Part shown: in pieces, positions 59,249 to 64,000 of the stretch
How the letters are laid out: each line of letters begins with the position of its first letter
Numbering within the stretch: position 1 is the first letter of the stretch
Source: Streptomyces flavidovirens DSM 40150
GTDB taxonomy: Bacteria; Actinomycetota; Actinomycetes; Streptomycetales; Streptomycetaceae
Length of the DNA: 64,000 bases
Direction of reading: 5' to 3'
Assembly (NCBI RefSeq): GCF_000429085.1
Contig: NZ_AUBE01000004.1
Span: 310,001 to 374,000 of the forward strand
Notes under the pieces: model-generated
Told to the model about the DNA's origin: nothing
Databases searched by the model: none
Seen by the model: only the letters and a program-made list of their open reading frames with translations
Position numbers and translations under genes: made by a program

Positions 59249-59914
59249 TTGCGCCAACTACGGGGACAGGAGAGGGCCATTACCGCCAACCGGCAGACGA
59301 ACTGGGCGTTCGCCGACGCCTTTGTCGCCGAGGACGAAGCCCTGCACTGGGCGCGTGATCTGGCCCGGGAGGCAGGACTGCGCGCGGTGTCTCCCGGCAC
59401 AGGTGCCGCGCTGCGGCTCCTCGCCGCCACCGCGGACGCCAAGGCAGTGGCCGAAATCGGTACGGGTACGGGCGTTTCCGGCATCTATCTGCTCAACGGG
59501 ATGCGGCCCGACGGCGTACTCACCACCGTGGACCCCGAGCCGGAGTGGCAGCAGTTCGCCCGCGAGGCGTTCCGCGCGGCCGGCTACGCCGCGAACCGCG
59601 CGCGTTTCATCCCCGGACACGCCCTCGACGTACTTCCCCGTCTCGCCGACGGGGGGTACGACCTCGTCTTCTGCGACGGCGACCGGCTTGAGTACATGGA
59701 CTACCTCGCTGAATCGTTGCGCCTGCTGAAGCCCGGCGGAATCGTCGTGTTCGAGGGCGTTTTCGCGGACGGCCGCACGGTCGACTCGGCCGCGCAGCCC
59801 GCGGAGGTCCTGCGTCTGCGTGAGCTGCTGCGCGCGGTGCGCGAGAGCCGCCGACTCCTCCCCACGCTGCTCCCGGTGGGCGACGGCCTGCTCTGCGCGG
59901 TACGCCGCGACTGA
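59249..59914 (+). CDS. Class I SAM-dependent O-methyltransferase
   Basis: 221 aa from TTG 59249. The only good ribosome-binding site (AGGAG at 59268-59272) points instead to an ATT codon at 59279, so the real start may be ATT (211 aa, beginning ITANRQTNWAF). Motifs: AEIGTGTGVSGIYLL (SAM motif I), TVDPEPEWQQFAREAF (II), FCDGDRLEYMDYL, and LKPGGIVVFEGV (III). The family is the COMT-like / Rv1220c type of methyltransferases. Acceptor unknown. Divergent from sigE; in mycobacteria the corresponding gene also adjoins sigE. Confidence 0.9.
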   Translation: MRQLRGQERAITANRQTNWAFADAFVAEDEALHWARDLAREAGLRAVSPGTGAALRLLAATADAKAVAEIGTGTGVSGIYLLNGMRPDGVLTTVDPEPEWQQFAREAFRAAGYAANRARFIPGHALDVLPRLADGGYDLVFCDGDRLEYMDYLAESLRLLKPGGIVVFEGVFADGRTVDSAAQPAEVLRLRELLRAVRESRRLLPTLLPVGDGLLCAVRRD

Positions 59915-59944
59915 CCGGCGCCGACGCGCCGCCCCCGCGCACAG

Positions 59945-59981
59945 CACTGCCCCGGCACGCTTGCGGCGTACCGGGGCAGTG
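59945..59981. terminator. Terminator between the methyltransferase and DUF3117 genes
   Basis: CACTGCCCCGG pairs with CCGGGGCAGTG, and inner ACGC/GCGT pairs extend the stem across one mismatch, with a TTGCG loop. The right arm is followed by AAAAGTT. Confidence 0.8.
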
Positions 59982-60002
59982 AAAAGTTCGGGCGCTTCCG
60001 CG

Positions 60003-60170
60003 TCAGCCGACGACCTTCTTCAGAGCGTCGCCGAGCGCATCGGCCTCATCCGGAGTCAGCTCGACGACAAGTCGTCCGCCGCCTTCGAGCGGAACGCGCA
60101 TGACGATGCCCCGCCCCTCCTTGGTCACCTCGAGCGGGCCGTCGCCCGTTCGCGGCTTCATGGCCGCCAT
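60003..60170 (-). CDS. DUF3117 protein
   Basis: 55 aa, ATG at 60170 with AAGGGGA upstream. The sequence MAAMKPRTGDGPLEVTKEGR and VELTPDEADALGDALK is the conserved actinobacterial DUF3117 pattern (mycobacterial Rv1211). A small beta-alpha protein of unknown role. Confidence 0.92.
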   Translation of the reverse strand: MAAMKPRTGDGPLEVTKEGRGIVMRVPLEGGGRLVVELTPDEADALGDALKKVVG

Positions 60171-60484
60171 GCTCGTTCCCCTTCCTGAAACCAGCTCATC
60201 GCAGCCGGCGGCCCCGTGTCGGGCAGCTGTGTCACCGGCATCGAACACATTGCTTCCAGGTCATTATCCCGCATGGCGGACCCCAATGACCAACATCGCT
60301 CGGCATCGCTTGTGCAACGCGCTCTCTCAAAACCACTCAATTCGGCGGTCCGCCTGCGATACTTCGCCGCCGCCGGGCACCCAGCGACCTCACATTGTTA
60401 GACGCAGGTCACATGTGCAGCCCCGGTGATCTCCGCCATGCTGGGCAGGACATGCCTGCCCGAGCCGCAAAAGGGGACCCATCC
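60171..60484 (+). promoter_or_regulatory. Intergenic region between DUF3117 and enoyl-CoA hydratase genes
   Basis: 314 bp with no supported gene; it must hold two divergent promoters. The stretch 60240-60400 is less GC-rich than its surroundings and includes TTATCCCGC and CATTGTTAGACGC, but no clear paired -35/-10 set can be fixed. Confidence 0.35.
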
Positions 60485-61285
60485 ATGGCCGACACCGTGC
60501 TCTACGAGGTGACCGACGGACTCGCGACGATCACCATCAATCGTCCCGACGCCATGAACGCCATGAACACCGAGGCCAAGGTCGCCCTGCGGGACGCGGT
60601 GCAGGCCGCGGCCGCCGATCCGGCAGTACGGGCGGTCCTGCTCACCGCCGCCGGCCGGGCGTTCTGTGTGGGGCAGGACCTCAAGGAGCACATCGCCTCA
60701 CTCGCCGCCGACCGCGAGACGGGTACCGGCCAGACCATGAGCACGGTGCGCGAGCACTACAACCCCATCGTGCGGGCCCTCACCGAGATGCCGAAGCCCG
60801 TCGTCGCCGGAGTCAACGGCGTCGCCGCCGGCGCGGGCGCGGGCTTCGCGTTCGCCGCGGACTACCGGGTCGTCGCCGACACCGCCGCCTTCAACACCTC
60901 CTTCGCGGGGGTCGCGCTGACCGCCGACTCGGGCGTCTCGTGGACGCTGCCGCGCCTGATCGGCCGGAGCCGCGCCGCCGACCTGCTGCTTTTCCCGCGC
61001 TCGATCTCCGCGCAGGAGGCCTTCGACCTGGGCATCGCCAACAAACTGGTGCCCGCCGCCGACCTGGCCGCCGAGGCCGCGACCGTCGCCCGCACCCTGG
61101 CCGCGGGCCCGACGCTCGCGTACGCCGCGCTCAAGGAGTCCATGGCGTACGGCGCGGACCACAGCCTGAGCGAGACCCTCGAAAAGGAGGACGAACTCCA
61201 GGCGCGGGCGGGCGCGTCGCAGGACCACGCCATCGCGGTCCAGGCGTTCATCGCCAAGGAGAAGCCGGCGTACCTCGGCCGCTGA
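60485..61285 (+). CDS. Enoyl-CoA hydratase/isomerase (PaaG-like)
   Basis: 266 aa from ATG 60485. Crotonase fold: INRPDAMNAMN, GRAFCVGQDLKEH and VAAGAGAGFAFAADYRV form the CoA site and oxyanion hole. At the catalytic position it reads GVALTADSGVSWTLPRLIG, with Asp in the place typical of PaaG-type isomerases rather than the Glu of hydratases. A double-bond isomerase or ring-epoxide isomerase of aromatic or fatty-acid catabolism is more likely than a simple hydratase. No other catabolic gene is near. The 3' end overlaps tagA by 38 bp. Confidence 0.88.
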   Translation: MADTVLYEVTDGLATITINRPDAMNAMNTEAKVALRDAVQAAAADPAVRAVLLTAAGRAFCVGQDLKEHIASLAADRETGTGQTMSTVREHYNPIVRALTEMPKPVVAGVNGVAAGAGAGFAFAADYRVVADTAAFNTSFAGVALTADSGVSWTLPRLIGRSRAADLLLFPRSISAQEAFDLGIANKLVPAADLAAEAATVARTLAAGPTLAYAALKESMAYGADHSLSETLEKEDELQARAGASQDHAIAVQAFIAKEKPAYLGR

Positions 61286-61886
61286 CGCCCGCCAGGCCCG
61301 TGCCGGCCCCGCCGCGCGCCACGCACTGAGCGAGATGGTCGTCGACCAGACCGCACGCCTGCATCAGGGCGTACGCCGTCGTCGGGCCGACGAAACGTAT
61401 GCCGCGCTTCTTGAGCGCCTTGGACAGCGCTATGGACTCCGGAGTGATCGCGGGCACGTCCGAGATCGTCTGCGGGGCCGGGCGCGTCGCGGGCTCCGGA
61501 GCGTACGACCAGATCAGGGTGTCGAGCTCGCCGGGCTGCCAGCCGGCGAGCGTCCTGGCGTTGGCGAGGGTCGCCTCGATCTTGGCGCGGTTGCGGATGA
61601 TGCCGGGGTCGGCGAGCAGGCGCGCGGCGTCCTCGTCGGTGAAGGCGGCCACCGACGCGATCTTGAAACCGGCGAAGGCGTTACGGAAGCCCTCGCGGCG
61701 GCGGAGGATCGTCAGCCAGGAGAGCCCGGACTGGAACGCCTCCAGGCAGAGGCGTTCGTACAGCGCGTCGTCGCCGTGGACCGGGCGGCCCCACTCCTCG
61801 TCGTGGTACGCGACGTACTCCTCGGTGGCCAGGCCCCACGGGCAGCGCGGGCGGCCGTCCGGGCCCGGCTCGGCTCCGCCGGTCAT
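61248..61886 (-). CDS. tag: DNA-3-methyladenine glycosylase I (TagA)
   Basis: 212 aa, ATG at 61886 overlapping the previous stop as ATGA. Zinc-snap residues are intact: C15 and H28 (CPWG...YHDEEWG) near the N-terminus, and H and C in DDHLAQC near the C-terminus. The Glu of HDEEWG and GLSWLTIL form the base pocket. It excises 3-methyladenine from alkylated DNA. Together with the ATL protein it gives the window two alkylation-repair functions. Confidence 0.93.
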   Translation of the reverse strand: MTGGAEPGPDGRPRCPWGLATEEYVAYHDEEWGRPVHGDDALYERLCLEAFQSGLSWLTILRRREGFRNAFAGFKIASVAAFTDEDAARLLADPGIIRNRAKIEATLANARTLAGWQPGELDTLIWSYAPEPATRPAPQTISDVPAITPESIALSKALKKRGIRFVGPTTAYALMQACGLVDDHLAQCVARGGAGTGLAGVSGRGTPASPWR

Positions 61887-62263
61887 GACCGTGGCTCCTC
61901 GCCCGGCGTATCTGTGAACGAGCCGTCCTTGAAGAGGTCGGCGCCGCCGACCGCCCTGGCCTGGACACCGGCCAGGGCCGCCTCAAGCTCCGCGATCCGC
62001 GCGTCGCGCTCGGCCAGCTCGGCGCCGAGGCGGCCGAGCACGTCGTCGACGTCGCCCATCCGGTAGCCACGGGGCGCCAGCGGCAGGCGCAGCGCCTCGA
62101 CATCGGCGCGGCCCACCGGCCGCGTCGCGGGCAGCGGGTCCACCAGTTGTTCGGGCGCTGCTTCGGGCAGCACCCCGCCGCTGTCGCTGCCGCCTCCGCC
62201 GACCACGGCGAGGGTGACCGCGGCGACCACCACGACCATCGCCACCACCAAGAACAAGAACAC
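61883..62263 (-). CDS. DivIVA-like domain membrane protein
   Basis: 126 aa from GTG 62263 (GGGGAG six nt upstream); the longer frame to 62326 is less likely. A single N-terminal membrane helix (VFLFLVVAMVVVVAAVTLAV) is followed by a linker and a short coiled coil containing GYRMGDVDDVLGRL, the DivIVA-domain signature, and RIAELEAALAGVQ. Probably a membrane-bound protein that recognises or assembles at curved membranes or DivIVA sites. It is coupled to tagA (ATGA) and corresponds to mycobacterial Rv1209. Confidence 0.85.
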   Translation of the reverse strand: MFLFLVVAMVVVVAAVTLAVVGGGGSDSGGVLPEAAPEQLVDPLPATRPVGRADVEALRLPLAPRGYRMGDVDDVLGRLGAELAERDARIAELEAALAGVQARAVGGADLFKDGSFTDTPGEEPRS

Positions 62264-62369
62264 GAGCGTCTCCCCGGGCCACGCGCAAAGCGCAAACTGT
62301 CCAGTCCCGATCGTGCCATGCGGCACTGACAGTTAAGGTCGCAGGCGACCGACGCGAGGAGGAAACACG

Positions 62370-63230
62370 GTGCTCAGGCTGGGACGGCGCGAGTTCGCAG
62401 CGCACGAGCCGGTGATCATGGCGATCGTGAACCGGACCCCTGATTCGTTCTACGACCAGGGTGCGACGTTCCGCGACGAGCCCGCGCTCGCCCGCGTCGA
62501 GCAGGCGGTCTCGGAGGGCGCCGCCATCATCGACATCGGTGGTGTGAAGGCCGGCCCCGGCGAAGAGGTGAGCGCCGCCGAGGAGGCCCGCCGCACGGTG
62601 GGTTTCGTGGCCGAGGTGCGCCGGCGCCACCCGGACGTGGTGATCAGCGTCGACACCTGGCGGCACGAGGTGGGCGAGGCGGTCTGCGCGGCGGGGGCGG
62701 ACCTGCTGAACGACGCGTGGGGCGGTGTCGATCCGCGGCTGGCCGAGGTGGCGGCCCGTTACGACGTGGGCCTGGTGTGTACGCACGCGGGCGGAGCGGA
62801 GCCGCGGACGCGGCCGCACCGGATCACGTACGACGACGTCATGGCGGACATCCTCGCCGTGACCCTCGGGCTGGCGGAGCGCGCGGAGAAGCTGGGCGTA
62901 CGGCGCGACGCGATTCTGATCGATCCGGGGCACGACTTCGGGAAGAACACCCGGCACAGCCTTGAGGCGACCCGGCGGCTCGGCGAGATGGTGGAGACGG
63001 GCCGTCCTGTCCTGGTCTCGCTGTCCAACAAGGACTTCGTCGGTGAGACGCTCGACCGGCCCGTGAAGGAACGGGTGGTCGGGACGCTGGCCACGACGGC
63101 TGTTTCGGCGTGGCTGGGCGCGCAGGTCTACCGGGTGCACGAGGTCGCGGAGACGCGGCAGGTGCTGGACATGGTGGCATCCATCGCGGGCCACCGGCCT
63201 CCGGCGGTGGCGCGGCGGGGCCTGGCCTGA
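62370..63230 (+). CDS. folP2: Dihydropteroate-synthase-like protein FolP2
   Basis: 286 aa, GTG start after GAGGAGGAAACACG. A TIM barrel with pterin-binding motifs: NRTPDSF (21-27), SVDTWR, NDAWGG, LIDPGHDFGKNT. The second loop, normally GGESTRPG in dihydropteroate synthase, is replaced by GGVKAGPG (57-64), removing residues that hold the p-aminobenzoate/phosphate site. This is the FolP2 type known in mycobacteria (Rv1207), which does not replace true FolP. Its substrate is unknown. Divergent from the DivIVA-like gene. Confidence 0.9.
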   Translation: MLRLGRREFAAHEPVIMAIVNRTPDSFYDQGATFRDEPALARVEQAVSEGAAIIDIGGVKAGPGEEVSAAEEARRTVGFVAEVRRRHPDVVISVDTWRHEVGEAVCAAGADLLNDAWGGVDPRLAEVAARYDVGLVCTHAGGAEPRTRPHRITYDDVMADILAVTLGLAERAEKLGVRRDAILIDPGHDFGKNTRHSLEATRRLGEMVETGRPVLVSLSNKDFVGETLDRPVKERVVGTLATTAVSAWLGAQVYRVHEVAETRQVLDMVASIAGHRPPAVARRGLA

Positions 63231-63243
63231 GGGCGCGGCGGCT

Positions 63244-63272
63244 GGGGGCGCGGGGCGGCTCGGGGCGCGGGG
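63244..63272 (+). other. Potential G-quadruplex 3' of folP2
   Basis: Four G runs of four or more (GGGGG, GGGG, GGGG, GGGG) with loops of 3, 6 and 3 nt on the plus strand, 14 bp after the folP2 stop. The spacing satisfies a standard intramolecular G4 pattern. It lies between convergent genes where a terminator would be expected; no stem-loop terminator is seen there. Confidence 0.4.
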
Positions 63273-63333
63273 CGCCACGGCGGGCGGGCCGGGGCCGCTG
63301 CGCGGGGCTGAAGCCCGCGCAGCGGTGTCCCGG

Positions 63334-64000
63334 TTACCTCTCCGACTCCTTCGAGACCAGAGCCACCGCTTCCTCCACGCTGTCCGTCACGTGGAACAGC
63401 AGCAGGTCTCTCTCCGACGCCTTCCCCTGCGCGATCACCGTGTCGCGCAGCCAGTCGACCAGTCCGCTCCAGTACGCCGTGCCGAAGAGCACGATCGGGA
63501 ACCGCGTGACCTTGCGGGTCTGGACCAGCGTCAGCGCCTCGAAGAGTTCGTCGAGCGTGCCGAGGCCGCCCGGCAGGACCACGAAGCCGTGCGCGTACTT
63601 CACGAACATGATTTTGCGGACGAAGAAGTAGCGGAAGTTGACGCCGATGTCGACGTGCGGGTTGATGCCCTGCTCGAAGGGCAGCTCGATCCCGAGGCCG
63701 ACCGAGATGCCTTTGGCGTCCCGCGCCCCCTTGTTCGCCGCCTCCATCGCTCCGGGCCCGCCGCCCGTGATCACCGCGAACCCGGCTTCGGCCAGGCCCC
63801 TGCCGAGCTCCACGCCCGCTTCGTAGTCGGGCATGCCGGGCCGTGTGCGCGCCGAACCGAAGACGCTGATGGCGGGCGGCAGTTCGGCGAGGGCGCCGAA
63901 ACCGTCCACCAGCTCCGCCTGCATCCGCATGACCCGCCAGGGGTCCGTGTGCACCCAGCCGGTATCACCGTTGGAGTCCAGCAGCCGCTGGTCGGTCGTG
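63334..64000 (-). CDS. LOG-family (TIGR00730) protein, 5' part outside window
   Basis: The last 221 codons are inside the window, open to position 64000. Rossmann-like fold with ISVFGSARTRPG, GGGPGAMEAANKGA, and PGGLGTLDELFE, the PGGxGTxxE motif of LOG phosphoribohydrolases. It would cleave nucleoside 5'-monophosphates, such as cytokinin or AMP types, to base and ribose 5-phosphate. Upstream in-frame residues DQRLLDSNGDTGWVHTDPWR show the true start is beyond the window; an internal GTG at 63954 should not be used. Position matches mycobacterial Rv1205. Confidence 0.88.
   Translation of the reverse strand, partial: TTDQRLLDSNGDTGWVHTDPWRVMRMQAELVDGFGALAELPPAISVFGSARTRPGMPDYEAGVELGRGLAEAGFAVITGGGPGAMEAANKGARDAKGISVGLGIELPFEQGINPHVDIGVNFRYFFVRKIMFVKYAHGFVVLPGGLGTLDELFEALTLVQTRKVTRFPIVLFGTAYWSGLVDWLRDTVIAQGKASERDLLLFHVTDSVEEAVALVSKESER

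Noticed and set aside
62370..63230. Annotation as the true folate-pathway dihydropteroate synthase
   Set aside because: The GGESTRPG loop is absent and no folate genes are adjacent, so FolP2-like is preferred.
1..64000. CRISPR arrays, tRNA or rRNA genes, insertion sequences
   Set aside because: No regularly spaced repeats beyond the short tandem repeat at 14574, no tRNA cloverleaf or CCA end noticed by eye, and no transposase-like product.

Overview
The window is a high-GC actinobacterial chromosome segment, almost certainly Streptomyces. Third codon positions are strongly G/C, GTG starts are common, and it carries a WhiB-family regulator with an AT-hook (wblC/whiB7), actinobacterial AdnA/AdnB helicase-nucleases, UvrD2, mycoredoxin, MoeZ, DUF3107 and DUF3117 proteins and the sigE-type/anti-sigma/htrA/tatB cluster. 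About 58 protein genes are supported. I found no rRNA, tRNA, CRISPR array, transposase, integrase or secondary-metabolite assembly line.

Region 1 (1-18.7 kb) holds regulation and genome maintenance. It contains a TerD fragment, a YgjP-like metalloprotease, an E1/ThiF-like protein, an ABC1 kinase, wblC with a long attenuator-type leader and a coupled small gene, UvrD2, mycoredoxin, NudC, an M20 peptidase, AdnB, AdnA and an alkyltransferase-like protein. Region 2 (18.8-33.2 kb) is the accessory part. It contains a large membrane fusion protein with a kinase-like domain that lacks key residues, two tandem tripeptidyl-peptidase-type lipoproteins, an orphan ParA-ParB pair, MoeZ, and a four-gene minus-strand surface-polysaccharide locus (PelF-like glycosyltransferase, eight-helix membrane protein, sugar epimerase, spherulin-4 glycosidase). 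Region 3 (33.3-46.6 kb) contains a DUF3152 protease-like protein, hydrolases, a TetR regulator, DUF3107, a MiaE-like ferritin, a DEAD-box helicase with a repetitive Arg-rich tail, a NYN RNase, MarC, a PHP phosphoesterase and a SUFU-domain protein. Region 4 (47-64 kb) contains CorA, a DMT exporter, a lipoprotein, a soluble MgtE-N/CBS protein, a DUF1003 protein, Mrp, TatB, HtrA, anti-sigma, sigma, an O-methyltransferase, DUF3117, an enoyl-CoA hydratase, TagA, a DivIVA-like protein, FolP2 and a LOG protein.

From memory of Mycobacterium tuberculosis gene order, 2-41 kb parallels Rv3197-Rv3211 (ABC1, WhiB7, UvrD2, glutaredoxin, NudC, AdnB, AdnA, ATL, MoeZ, DUF3152, TetR, DUF3107, MiaE-like, DEAD helicase). 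47-64 kb parallels Rv1239-Rv1205 (CorA, MgtE-N, DUF1003, Mrp, TatB, HtrA, RseA, SigE, OMT, DUF3117, TagA, DivIVA-like, FolP2, LOG). The genes that interrupt these ancient blocks, chiefly the parAB pair and the polysaccharide locus, are the best candidates for lineage-specific biology. The strongest regulatory element is the wblC leader: an AT-rich promoter, an SD-led upstream ORF and an intrinsic terminator before the regulator gene.
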